Shown in pieces: positions 18,439 through 27,257 of a DNA stretch of 39,402 nt. Source of the stretch: Nanobdellota archaeon. Its GTDB lineage: Archaea; Nanobdellota; Nanobdellia; Pacearchaeales; GW2011-AR1. The stretch lies in NCBI GenBank assembly GCA_027334715.1, contig DAHWUG010000002.1, positions 1 to 39,402 of the forward strand, in the 5' to 3' direction. The notes beneath the pieces are model-generated. The model was given only the letters and a program-made list of their open reading frames with translations. It made no database searches and was not told where the DNA came from. Made by a program: the position numbers and the translations under genes. The number at the start of each line of letters is the position of its first letter. The stretch's first letter is position 1.

Positions 18439-19184
18439 TTATTTTAATTTTATAGACTTAAAAATGATTGTTGGTGGAGCCATTCTTAATAATTTTGGAG
18501 TATAATCCCATAATCCATACCAAGGATCATAAGAATATCTCTTTCTAGAATCCGGTTCAATTATTCTTTCAACTTTGAAACCAGATTTAATCAAGGGGTC
18601 ATATAATTCACTTGTTGTATGATTATACATTACAAATTTTTTTGATTTGTCTAAGAATGTCTCTACCCATTTTCCTGTATTAAAATAACTATCTTTTATT
18701 TTAAGTGATTTAGAATCAATCATCCTGTACATAGGGTGATCTAAACTGAATACAAAAAGTCCTTTCTTTTTTAAGACCCTATAAACTTCCTTAAAACAGG
18801 AGTATAAATCATCTATATAATGCAATGCAAATGCCGAAAAAACAATATCTTGACTGTTTGATTTTATCTGGGGTAATTTTTTTATATCACCTTGATAAAA
18901 GGTAATTTTAACATTATTCTTTTGCGCAAGTCTTTTTGCAAATTTTAACTGTTCTTCAGAAATATCAATTCCTGTAACAATTGCACCTTGTTTTGCAAAA
19001 GCTATAGAACATTGAGCCCACCACAGCCAATTTCTAAAATTTTTTTTCCTTTTACATTTCCTAATAATTTGAAATGTTTTTCGTTTGGGCTTCCTGGACC
19101 ATAATGAACATCTATGGGGATTTTAGATATTTTTTGGTAATATTCTGATGCCGACTCCCACCATTTTTTTGTTTCTTTAGTCAT
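18439..19184 (-). pseudogene. SAM-dependent methyltransferase interrupted by a -1 frameshift
   Basis: MTKETKKWWESASEYYQ...KKILEIGCGG then frameshift; the remainder (AQCSIAFAKQGAIVTGIDISEEQL...ALHYIDDLYSCFKEVYRVLKKKGLFVFSLDHPMYR) lies in the other frame. One extra G in GGTGGG near 19017-19021 restores it. Confidence 0.85.
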
Positions 19185-19224
19185 TTTATTAATAACAATT
19201 CTACAATTTTAAGGTTTTCTCTCC

Positions 19225-19851
19225 TTAACCTTCCTCAACAAACGGCACAAAAACAAATCCGGGCAGCCGTTTTTTTATCTCAAACTCGTTTTCTGAGCGC
19301 CTTTCAAGGACTATAATTTCCTGCTCGAAGCGGGATCCTTTAGGTGCAACGAGAATTCCATGATTCTTCAGCTGAGCCATTATCTTTTCAGGAACATCTC
19401 GCAAGGCAGCGCTGATTAAAATCCTGTCAAATTTTGCCTCATCCGAAAAACCATTTGAGCCGTTTCTTTTGAAAACACGCACATTCTTGTAGCCTTCATC
19501 CTCAAGATTTTCCCTTGATTTTCTTACAAGTTCTGGAACAACTTCAAGACCAATAACTTTTCCCGTTTTTCCGACAAGCTCTGAAATCAAGGCAAGGACA
19601 TAGCCTGAACCAGAGCCTATCTCAAGAACTTTCTGGCCTGGCTTAAGGTTCAGATTTGAAAGCATAAGCGCAATGGTATAGGGCTGTGAAGTTGTCTGGC
19701 CTTTTACAAGAGGAATTGGGGCATCATCATACGCCATTTTTCTCAGGTTGTATGATATGAAATTCTCCCTGTTTACTTTTGAAAAAGCATCAATAATTTT
19801 TTCCGGCGCGCCCCTTGTTCTGAGGCTCTGAAGCAGCTCTTTTTTGTCCAT
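19225..19851 (-). CDS. pcm: Protein-L-isoaspartate O-methyltransferase
   Basis: TTSQPYTIALMLSNLNLKPGQKVLEIGSGSGYVLALISELVGKTGKVIGLEVVPEL. Likely start MDKKELLQSLRTRG at 19851. Confidence 0.92.
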   Translation of the reverse strand: MDKKELLQSLRTRGAPEKIIDAFSKVNRENFISYNLRKMAYDDAPIPLVKGQTTSQPYTIALMLSNLNLKPGQKVLEIGSGSGYVLALISELVGKTGKVIGLEVVPELVRKSRENLEDEGYKNVRVFKRNGSNGFSDEAKFDRILISAALRDVPEKIMAQLKNHGILVAPKGSRFEQEIIVLERRSENEFEIKKRLPGFVFVPFVEEG

Positions 19852-19931
19852 TTCAGGAAAAAGTTTACATGGTTTAAATATCTTAATTACCACAATAAAG
19901 ATTATAAATAAAAAATCCAGTTTGGTTTGAT

Positions 19932-20282
19932 ATGGAAACAAGAGTCCAGATAGGAAACGGGCCTTCAACAACAATAGAAGAACTTGAAAGAATTGTTAGC
20001 GAGGTCAAGATGCTTAAAGCAAAGAAAATCAGGCATGACAGGAGGAAAATGAAGATACTTGGAAATCAAAACATTACAGAAAGGCTGATACATGTGCATT
20101 ACGATCCACTTTCCCCTGATTTTGGATATTCTGTTGATGATTCTGTCAGCAATGGCATAATGCCTGTAAATGTAGGGGAAGCTGAATACAACTCCAAAAA
20201 TCTTAAGGGAAGCGAATATTTTGGCAGCCACAAAACAGATGTAAAACTATTAGTTCCAGGGAAAGGAATAGTTGAAACTTAA
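19932..20282 (+). CDS. Hypothetical protein
   Basis: 116 aa ORF convergent with the SMC gene; its TAA stop abuts the 43-bp repeat. Confidence 0.55.
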   Translation: METRVQIGNGPSTTIEELERIVSEVKMLKAKKIRHDRRKMKILGNQNITERLIHVHYDPLSPDFGYSVDDSVSNGIMPVNVGEAEYNSKNLKGSEYFGSHKTDVKLLVPGKGIVET

Positions 20283-20324
20283 TCACACTTTCAGGCTTAT
20301 TATCTTGCTAATTCCTTCATGCAT
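20282..20324. repeat. 43-bp perfect direct repeat, copy 1 (duplicate of the SMC gene 3' end)
   Basis: atcacactttcaggcttattatcttgctaattccttcatgcat, identical to 20354-20396. Confidence 0.97.
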
Positions 20325-20353
20325 ACGACGACTTTCCTGGGCGAAGTCCATGC

Positions 20354-20396
20354 ATCACACTTTCAGGCTTATTATCTTGCTAATTCCTTCATGCAT
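20354..20396. repeat. 43-bp perfect direct repeat, copy 2 (true SMC gene 3' end)
   Basis: Same 43-mer; on the minus strand it encodes the C-terminal MHEGISKIISLKV-stop of the SMC protein. Confidence 0.97.
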
Positions 20397-23219
20397 GCTA
20401 ACACCATAAAGATTTGTAGCCTTGCTTATTACTTCATCATTGTGTGTTATGACAATATACTGGCCTTTCTGCATATATTTATTGAGAAGACCTGCTAGCC
20501 TTTCTGAATTTCTTTTGTCAAGAGCTGCATCTATTTCATCAACAAGATAGAAATAATACGGCCTGTATTCCTGAATTGCAAATATTAAGGACAAAGCAAC
20601 AAGTGTCTGCTCTCCTCCTGAAAGAGACTTTACATCGAAATATCTTCCATGACCTGTCTTAACTGTTATCAAAACTCCTGTTCCTTCTGCAAATGGGTCT
20701 TGCGTATTTTCAAGCTCAAGATAGACCTGGCCTTTTGTGCTAAGCTCTGAGAAATTTCTTGAGAAAAGCTCGTTTAGTATATTAAGCGTCTGCATGAAAA
20801 CTTTTTTCTTCTTCACATCTATTTCATGAACAATCTTCAGGATGCCTTCTTTCTCTTTCTCAATTGTTTCTGATTTTTCCTTTACAGCATCATACTCTTT
20901 TTTTATTGAGTCATAGACTTCAAGGGAGCGAAGATTGACTGTTCCAATTCCTGCAAATGCCTCCTGGCTACGAGCCAGTCTTTCTGTAAGTGAATTTCTA
21001 GGTAATTTTATAATTTCAATTTCGCCGAAACCTGCAAGCTCTGTGCCAAGGTTCTCTGCTTCTGCATCAATTCTTGCCTTTGAAATCTTTACTTCATTAA
21101 TTTCCTGCTCCTCTGCACGGATTTCAGTCTGCTTTTTTGAAATCTCCAGCTCTGTGTCCCTGTTTTTTTTCTGAAAACCATCACGATCTGATATAAGCTT
21201 CTGGAATTTTTCGCTTAACTTTTCTTCCTGAACCTTTTTCTTTTCAAGAATCTCCTCTTTTTCCATCAAAGTATCCATAAGGGAATTTATATCTTCATTA
21301 ATATCCTCTTCATTCCTTAATACCTGTTTCATAGAAGCGCGTATCCTTTCTGCCTCGCGCTCTTTAAACGCAAGATCTGAATCAAGTGTTTCTTTTGTCC
21401 TTGAGGATATCTCCTGAATCTCAATCCTAAGGTTTTCATATTTTTCATCAATGTTTGCATTGTCTGCAACTTCTTCTTCAAGATTCTTTCCTTTTTTAAC
21501 AAGCTCTGAAATTTCCCTTTTCAAATCGTCTGCCTTAATCTGCATTGTCTTTATCTGCTCTTTCTTCTCTTCTATTGAAAAAAGCTTTCCGATATCAATT
21601 TCTGTTTTTGAAATTTCTGAAGCCACTTGCTCAATGTCTTTAGATAACAATTGTTTTTTTTGTGAAATTTCCTTAAGCTCTTTGTCCATGGAATCAACTC
21701 CTTTTTTCAATGCGTCAATTATTGGAGCCATTTCTTTCTTTATCATTCCAAGATGCTCTTTTGTTATCTTGCTCTTGCATACAGGGCAAACATCCATGCT
21801 TGATATTTTTTCAAGAGTCTCTCTATGATGCTCTATCTCGGATTCATTTGCATATATTATCTTTTCAATCTCTGTTTCTCTTTTGAGAATGTTGTTCATT
21901 GAATCCTGCTTTTCCGCAAGTTTATGCCTTAAATCATCAAGCTTATTCTGTGAAGAATGCTTGTCAGAAAGAGCTATTGAAATAGTTTCTATCTGCCTTA
22001 AAAGGAAATCAGATTCATTTGTATAATTCTGGAAAAGGGAATTCTTGTCATCAAGCCTTTCCTTTACATTCTTAAGCTCTGCCTTTGAAGTGTAAAACTT
22101 TTTTCTGAGGCTTTCAATCTTTTCAAGCTCAAGCTTCTTTTTCTCCATTTCCTTTCCTTTGGTTTGTGAAGTCGGGGTTTCTTTCCTAAGGCTTCTGATT
22201 GTTGCCTCAATCGAATCAAGAGATTCCTGCATTTCCTTTTTCTGGTGCAGAAGCTCATTTAGCTTTGAATTATAATTTTCCTTTCTTACATTCAATCCTG
22301 CAAGCTCTGCCCTTAAATCAGCGATTTCCTGGTTGAGTTTTTCCTGCTCCAATCCTGTTGATTCCTGAATCTGCCTGTTTATTGCAGAAATTTTAAGTTC
22401 TGTGTTTTTAATCTCTGTTTCAAATCCAACAATTGTTTTCCTGAATTTTTCAACAATCCTGTTTTTTTCCTCTATTTCTGAATTTATTACTTCTACCTCT
22501 TTTTTCTTCTTTGACAAGTCATAGGATATTATGCTTGCCTTGAGTTTTTTTATGTCTTCCTCTAACTTTTTGTATTTCAAGGCCTGCTGCCTTTCTTTTT
22601 CAAGATTGTTAAGATAAGCTGTCCTTTCCCTTAAAATGGAAGTTATTTCCTTAAGCCTTTCATCTGTTTTTTCAAGCTCATGAAGGGATTTTTCCTTTCT
22701 TGTTTCATAAACTGAAATGCCTGAAACTTCCTCCAAAATTCCCCTTCTTTCCTCTGGCTGCATTCTTACAAAATTCTGAATCTCTCCCTGCAGAATTATG
22801 TTGAATCCCTGCGGGTCAATTCCAGCCTGCGCAAGCAAGGAAAGAATGTCCTGCCTTGTTTTTGTCTCGTCGTTTATCTTGTAAATACTCTGCCCATTTT
22901 TCCTGAGAATTCTTTTTATTGATATTTCCTGTGAATCAAGTGAAAATGTTTTTTGCGAGTTGTCAAAAACGATTTCAACAGAAGCCTCTTTTGCCGGCGC
23001 GATAGATTTGCTTCCTTGGAAAATAAGATCTTTTGTATGCGAAGCCCTGAGAGATTTCATGCTCATTCTTCCCAAAACAAAGCATATTGCATCGGAAATG
23101 TTGCTTTTTCCAGATCCATTAGGGCCAAGAATGACATTTATTCCTAGTGTGAATGGAATTTCTGTTTTTTGGGGGAAGCTTTTGAAGCCATGCATCACTA
23201 ATTTTTTTATATAAGACAT
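20355..23219 (-). CDS. SMC-family chromosome ATPase with Rad50-type zinc hook
   Basis: ~954 aa; Walker A GPNGSGKSN, GFKSF and EEVSGISVYE N-head motifs, LSGGEQTLVALSLIFAIQ signature, YLVDEIDAALD Walker B, long coiled coils, central CPVCKSKIT. Start MSYIKKLVMHGFKSF. Confidence 0.93.
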   Translation of the reverse strand: MSYIKKLVMHGFKSFPQKTEIPFTLGINVILGPNGSGKSNISDAICFVLGRMSMKSLRASHTKDLIFQGSKSIAPAKEASVEIVFDNSQKTFSLDSQEISIKRILRKNGQSIYKINDETKTRQDILSLLAQAGIDPQGFNIILQGEIQNFVRMQPEERRGILEEVSGISVYETRKEKSLHELEKTDERLKEITSILRERTAYLNNLEKERQQALKYKKLEEDIKKLKASIISYDLSKKKKEVEVINSEIEEKNRIVEKFRKTIVGFETEIKNTELKISAINRQIQESTGLEQEKLNQEIADLRAELAGLNVRKENYNSKLNELLHQKKEMQESLDSIEATIRSLRKETPTSQTKGKEMEKKKLELEKIESLRKKFYTSKAELKNVKERLDDKNSLFQNYTNESDFLLRQIETISIALSDKHSSQNKLDDLRHKLAEKQDSMNNILKRETEIEKIIYANESEIEHHRETLEKISSMDVCPVCKSKITKEHLGMIKKEMAPIIDALKKGVDSMDKELKEISQKKQLLSKDIEQVASEISKTEIDIGKLFSIEEKKEQIKTMQIKADDLKREISELVKKGKNLEEEVADNANIDEKYENLRIEIQEISSRTKETLDSDLAFKEREAERIRASMKQVLRNEEDINEDINSLMDTLMEKEEILEKKKVQEEKLSEKFQKLISDRDGFQKKNRDTELEISKKQTEIRAEEQEINEVKISKARIDAEAENLGTELAGFGEIEIIKLPRNSLTERLARSQEAFAGIGTVNLRSLEVYDSIKKEYDAVKEKSETIEKEKEGILKIVHEIDVKKKKVFMQTLNILNELFSRNFSELSTKGQVYLELENTQDPFAEGTGVLITVKTGHGRYFDVKSLSGGEQTLVALSLIFAIQEYRPYYFYLVDEIDAALDKRNSERLAGLLNKYMQKGQYIVITHNDEVISKATNLYGVSMHEGISKIISLKV

Positions 23220-23355
23220 ATTAAGGAACCAAGTTTCCTTGAAGTTCAACCTCTCTTATTTGAGCAAAGGCATATTTTTAAAGATTATTTAGAGATAAAC
23301 AAAATATATTTTCAAGTAGATTAATCTTTATAATATTCGTTTTTCTGTATTTACA

Positions 23356-23607
23356 ATGGATGTAAAGGTAAAAAAGGCAATTGGAAGCGGTGTCCACAGA
23401 TTTGAAGGCAAGGGGGATATTAAGGAGATTATGGTAAATGCGGATTTTTTCATGCCTGAAAAAGAGAAGATTGATGTATGCTTCAAGGGAGAGAACTCTT
23501 CTGGCATAATCCAGCTGTCTCTTGAAGAATCAAGAAACCTTGTTAAAGAGCTTAAAAGAGTGAACAGAATAAGAAGGAAAATAAAAGTTTTGAAGTTAAA
23601 GAAATAA
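23356..23607 (+). CDS. Hypothetical protein
   Basis: 83 aa ORF MDVKVKKAIGSGVHRFEGKGDIKEIMVNADFFMPEKEKIDVCFKG... with TATA-like sequence (atctttataatattc) upstream. Confidence 0.65.
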   Translation: MDVKVKKAIGSGVHRFEGKGDIKEIMVNADFFMPEKEKIDVCFKGENSSGIIQLSLEESRNLVKELKRVNRIRRKIKVLKLKK

Positions 23608-23608
23608 T

Positions 23609-24283
23609 TTAAAGGGATAATTTTCTCTGGTTGGAATCTGAGTGGGCTTTTTTCCATGTGCTCCAGCTCTTTCTGAAAATTCCATGGTCATCCAGTTTCT
23701 TTAAGTTTTTTTTCAGGAATTTTTTTGTTTTTGGATCAGATGCATAGCCTGAACCTATGCTTTCACCATATTTTTCCTTGAGCATTTCCATCTCTCTTTC
23801 CCTCTCTTCTTTTGCAAGTATTGAAGCTGCTGAAACAGCGACATGATTCACATCTGCCTTGTGCTCGCATGAAATCTCTAGGTTGGAAAGATTGTCTATA
23901 TGTGTTTTGACTGTTTCCGTCCATGCTGTCCTGTTTGTTGATGGACAGTCAATCACAACTTTCATTTTTGTAAAGCCTTTGTTTATTTCATTTATTATTT
24001 TTGCAGACATCTGAGCTTCTAAATCATTAAGGTTTATTCCGTCATTATTTTTCCCATCAATCTCCTCTGCCTGCGTCTTAACTACAAAAAATGCCTCTGC
24101 TTTTTCCTTGATTATTATTTCAAGAAATGCCCTCCTTTTTTTTGTAAGCTGCTTGCTGTCCTTTACACCCAGTCTCTTCAGCTCTTTTTCTGTTTCATCT
24201 GTTATAAGACAACCAGCGAGAACCATTGGTCCAATTACAGGACCTCTGCCTGCATCATCAATACCTAAAATAAGTTGTGGCAT
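23609..24283 (-). CDS. rnhB: Ribonuclease HII
   Basis: LILGIDDAGRGPVIGPMVLAG, LGVKDSKQLTKKRR, HVAVSAASILAKEERERE, GSGYASDPKT. Confidence 0.96.
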   Translation of the reverse strand: MPQLILGIDDAGRGPVIGPMVLAGCLITDETEKELKRLGVKDSKQLTKKRRAFLEIIIKEKAEAFFVVKTQAEEIDGKNNDGINLNDLEAQMSAKIINEINKGFTKMKVVIDCPSTNRTAWTETVKTHIDNLSNLEISCEHKADVNHVAVSAASILAKEEREREMEMLKEKYGESIGSGYASDPKTKKFLKKNLKKLDDHGIFRKSWSTWKKAHSDSNQRKLSL

Positions 24284-24409
24284 TAAAGGGAAAAAATGAT
24301 TTCATTTTTAAGCATTTCTAACTTCTAAAAAATAGTTAGTGTGATGATATTTCATTTTTATTTTCTTTTTTAGTTAGATTTATAAGCGTCTTGAAATTTG
24401 TTTTTTGAT

Positions 24410-24485
24410 AGCGGGGTAGAGGAGCCTGGAGTCCTCGCAGGGCCCATAACCCTGAGATCGTGCGGTTCAAATCCCACCCCCGCTA
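24410..24485 (+). tRNA. Initiator tRNA-Met (CAT)
   Basis: AGCGGGG...CCCCGCT acceptor; anticodon arm CAGGG-CCCATAA-CCCTG with initiator-type GGG/CCC pairs; T-loop TTCAAAT. Confidence 0.92.
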
Positions 24486-24535
24486 TTTTTTTGTAATCAA
24501 AAACTTTAAATTCTTAGAATAACAGTGGAAATTAT

Positions 24536-24616
24536 GCCCACTTCGCATAATGGTATTGCACGAGATTGCTAATCTCGGCCCTTCGGGGCTCGCAGGTTCG
24601 ATTCCTGCAGTGGGCG
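24536..24616 (+). tRNA. tRNA-Ser (GCT)
   Basis: GCCCACT/AGTGGGC acceptor; CGAGA-TTGCTAA-TCTCG anticodon arm; long variable arm GCCC-TTCG-GGGC; T-arm GCAGG-TTCGATT-CCTGC. Confidence 0.96.
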
Positions 24617-24617
24617 T

Positions 24618-26642
24618 TTATTTCTTATTTCTGCCGTTCATCATCTGAAGTTTTCTGACTTCATCTAACACCCTTATGTCTGGAGAAAGGATATAAACAT
24701 GGTCATTTACAGAACGCACAGCACGGTAAATTCTCTGGAGAAACTCCCTGAAAGCCTTGTCCTTATAAAAATCCCAGAAATAGTCAGGGTGTGTTTCATG
24801 TAAAACTTTCCAGAATGTATCTGTAACATTCGGATTTGGATATTTTGTGAATATAACAGACATGCAGGTATCTCCTGGAAAGTCAACACCTCTGGAGCAT
24901 TTTGTCGTGAAAAGCATGCTTGAAAATTTTGACTTGAACAGCTCCACGCTCTTCCCAACTTTATCCTCACTTTGTATTTGCCTTAATCTCTCAGAGGAAA
25001 GAAGGCCATCAAGCCTCAACCTTTTCTTTTCATCAACGCTGGGGAGATCCTGAAATGCATTGACATGCACAAGAGTCGGATTTACTGCTTTATTAACACA
25101 TAAAAGGAGGGCATTCAGATAGTCATCCCTTGAATATTTCTTTGTTGCAAAATTAGAATGCCTGCAATCAAACTCCTTTCCGGTTCTTATTACTTCCAAT
25201 GAACCCTGGTTCATCATCTCTGCCTCTACAATTTTGTAATTATTCAGTCCGAAAATTTTTCTTATAACATTTTCATTGTGTATTGTTCCTGACATAAATA
25301 CCAAAACTTTTGTTTTAGACATTAAATCCCTGAATTTTGAGGCAAGATTTGAACTGACAAGCTTTATCATGGTATTATCATCCTCTTTTCTATAAGTCAA
25401 ATAAACATCTTTGTAATCTCCCTGAAAATTTCTTGAGACTTCAAGAATTCTGTTTGAATAGTTAAGTTCATCTGTTTCAATTTCCGCTTCTAACTCATGG
25501 TTTTTTGTCATTAATTCCAGAATTTCCATTATTTTTGTTTCATCTATTCCAAATATCCTGTTTTCATCAAAACCCGTTGCTTTCTTGTTCTTTTCTTCAA
25601 GATCAATAAGCTCAAGAATTTTCCTAATTGCCTTTTTTGCTGGCTCACTGTCTGAATAAATTAGTTTTAAAGAAGATGCCAGTCTTGTGAGGTTTATCTC
25701 TTCCTGGTCAAACAAGCTGTCAAGAAATTCATCCCCTTCATCTATTATATCAACTTCTGTCAGTGGCTTTCTTCCAAGGCTTAATTCAGACCTGTATTTT
25801 GCAGAATTGAAGATTATTACATCTGCTTTTGTATATGCCAGATATTGATCATAGTAAGAACATCCGCTCTTTCTATGGTAAAAAACATAGTCCCTTCCAT
25901 CACATCCCTTGTATGCTATTTTTTTTGCATCCTTAAGGTTCGCTTCAAAATCTTTTGGGAGAATAGGGCTCCAGTAAGGATTTGCAGGAGCTATTGACAT
26001 CCTTCTCAAGTTAGGAATATCGGGCATATCCCCTGCTTTTCTGAATGGATTATTTTCATAGTATCCGAGAAGTTCCTTGTAGTTTTTTTCAGTTATTTTT
26101 ATGTTTTCAGGGAGATGCGGATCGGAAGAGGGAATTCCTGGAAGAAAGACAGAGTCATGGTTATCCCTTCCTGTAATCATTGCTATTTTCATTTTAATAT
26201 TATCCTTCAGGACATATTTTTTCTTTAGGTAATCATCTTCATATTGTTTCTGAAGGGCTTTAACAGGAACAACAATTGATGTTTTTCCGGCTATCCTGGC
26301 TATGTTAAGCGCTATTGCCGACTTTCCTGTTCCGCAAGCTCCATGAAGGAATATTATCTTCTCTCCTTTTTTTATCAGGTCAATAATCTCTTTAACAATA
26401 TCCTCCTGAGTTTTTCCGTTTGAGAATTTTAATGGCTCTGCAGGCTTTTTGTCAATGTAAAAATTCCAGTATTTCCTCTCCTCTGCGCCTTCAAGCAGAT
26501 CATCCTTCAGAAAATCAAGGGAATCTGAAGTTTTCAGATCTCTTTTTGATTCATCAATTGCTTTCCCGTCTTCTTCTCTCTTTATTTTCCGTCCTTTTAG
26601 CCCGACAAGTCTGCCAAAATCATCAAAAATTAATTTTTCCAC
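24618..26642 (-). CDS. SF2 helicase of the DinG/XPD type
   Basis: 674 aa; HGACGTGKSAIALNIARIAGKTSIVVPVKALQKQYEDD, VDIIDEGDEF, VFMSGTIHN, FTTKCSRGVDFPGDTCMSVIFTKYPNPN, FLQRIYRAVRSVNDH. Confidence 0.85.
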   Translation of the reverse strand: MEKLIFDDFGRLVGLKGRKIKREEDGKAIDESKRDLKTSDSLDFLKDDLLEGAEERKYWNFYIDKKPAEPLKFSNGKTQEDIVKEIIDLIKKGEKIIFLHGACGTGKSAIALNIARIAGKTSIVVPVKALQKQYEDDYLKKKYVLKDNIKMKIAMITGRDNHDSVFLPGIPSSDPHLPENIKITEKNYKELLGYYENNPFRKAGDMPDIPNLRRMSIAPANPYWSPILPKDFEANLKDAKKIAYKGCDGRDYVFYHRKSGCSYYDQYLAYTKADVIIFNSAKYRSELSLGRKPLTEVDIIDEGDEFLDSLFDQEEINLTRLASSLKLIYSDSEPAKKAIRKILELIDLEEKNKKATGFDENRIFGIDETKIMEILELMTKNHELEAEIETDELNYSNRILEVSRNFQGDYKDVYLTYRKEDDNTMIKLVSSNLASKFRDLMSKTKVLVFMSGTIHNENVIRKIFGLNNYKIVEAEMMNQGSLEVIRTGKEFDCRHSNFATKKYSRDDYLNALLLCVNKAVNPTLVHVNAFQDLPSVDEKKRLRLDGLLSSERLRQIQSEDKVGKSVELFKSKFSSMLFTTKCSRGVDFPGDTCMSVIFTKYPNPNVTDTFWKVLHETHPDYFWDFYKDKAFREFLQRIYRAVRSVNDHVYILSPDIRVLDEVRKLQMMNGRNKK

Positions 26643-26797
26643 AAATTTATTTATTAAAGAAGTTTAAAAACATGACTGGAGGAATATTTTACCTTAATGC
26701 ATGGAAATTGTAAATCTTTCTGCAGTTAGCATATTAACCTTTAGCCCATAAGCAAAAAAAGGCAATCTTTATAATAGCCTATTTTTATTTGTATAAT

Positions 26798-27256
26798 ATG
26801 GTGTCTGTAAAATTTGAAACAAATTATGGGAGCCTTTCAATAGAGATGTATGACAAGATGCCTATAACTTCCGGGAATTTCAAGAAGCTTGTTGAAAAAG
26901 GATTTTACAACAATGTAATTTTTCACAGAGTCATTGACGGATTTATGATTCAGGGCGGAGATCCAGGGGGAACAGGAACAGGCGGACCAGGTTATGAAAT
27001 AAAGGATGAATTCACCCATTCTTCTCTTGATAAGAATAACAGGGGCACGATTGCAATGGCAAATGCGGGACCGAATACAGGGGGGAGCCAGTTTTTCATA
27101 AACCTTGTCAATAACAATTTTCTTGATGGGAAGCATCCTGTTTTTGGAAAGGTTGTTCAGGGGATGGATGTTGCTGACAAAATAGCAAAAGTATCAACAG
27201 ATTCTCAGGACAGACCATTAAAACCTGTTGTAATCAAGAAAGCTTATGTGTTATAA
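26798..27256 (+). CDS. Cyclophilin-type peptidyl-prolyl cis-trans isomerase
   Basis: NNVIFHRVIDGFMIQGGDPGGTGTGGPGYEIKDEF...GTIAMANAGPNTGGSQFFINL. Confidence 0.97.
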   Translation: MVSVKFETNYGSLSIEMYDKMPITSGNFKKLVEKGFYNNVIFHRVIDGFMIQGGDPGGTGTGGPGYEIKDEFTHSSLDKNNRGTIAMANAGPNTGGSQFFINLVNNNFLDGKHPVFGKVVQGMDVADKIAKVSTDSQDRPLKPVVIKKAYVL

Positions 27257-27257
27257 A

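Noticed and set aside
20282-20396. CRISPR-like repeat-spacer-repeat
   Set aside because: Only two copies; the repeat is explained as a duplicated coding 3' end of the SMC gene; no cas genes in the window.
21451-21828. 125-aa plus-strand ORF inside the SMC gene
   Set aside because: Ser/Phe-rich antisense shadow of the coiled-coil region.
24410-24616. tRNA pair as an integrated-element attachment site
   Set aside because: No integrase, no second tRNA fragment or att-like direct repeat seen downstream; flanked by housekeeping genes.
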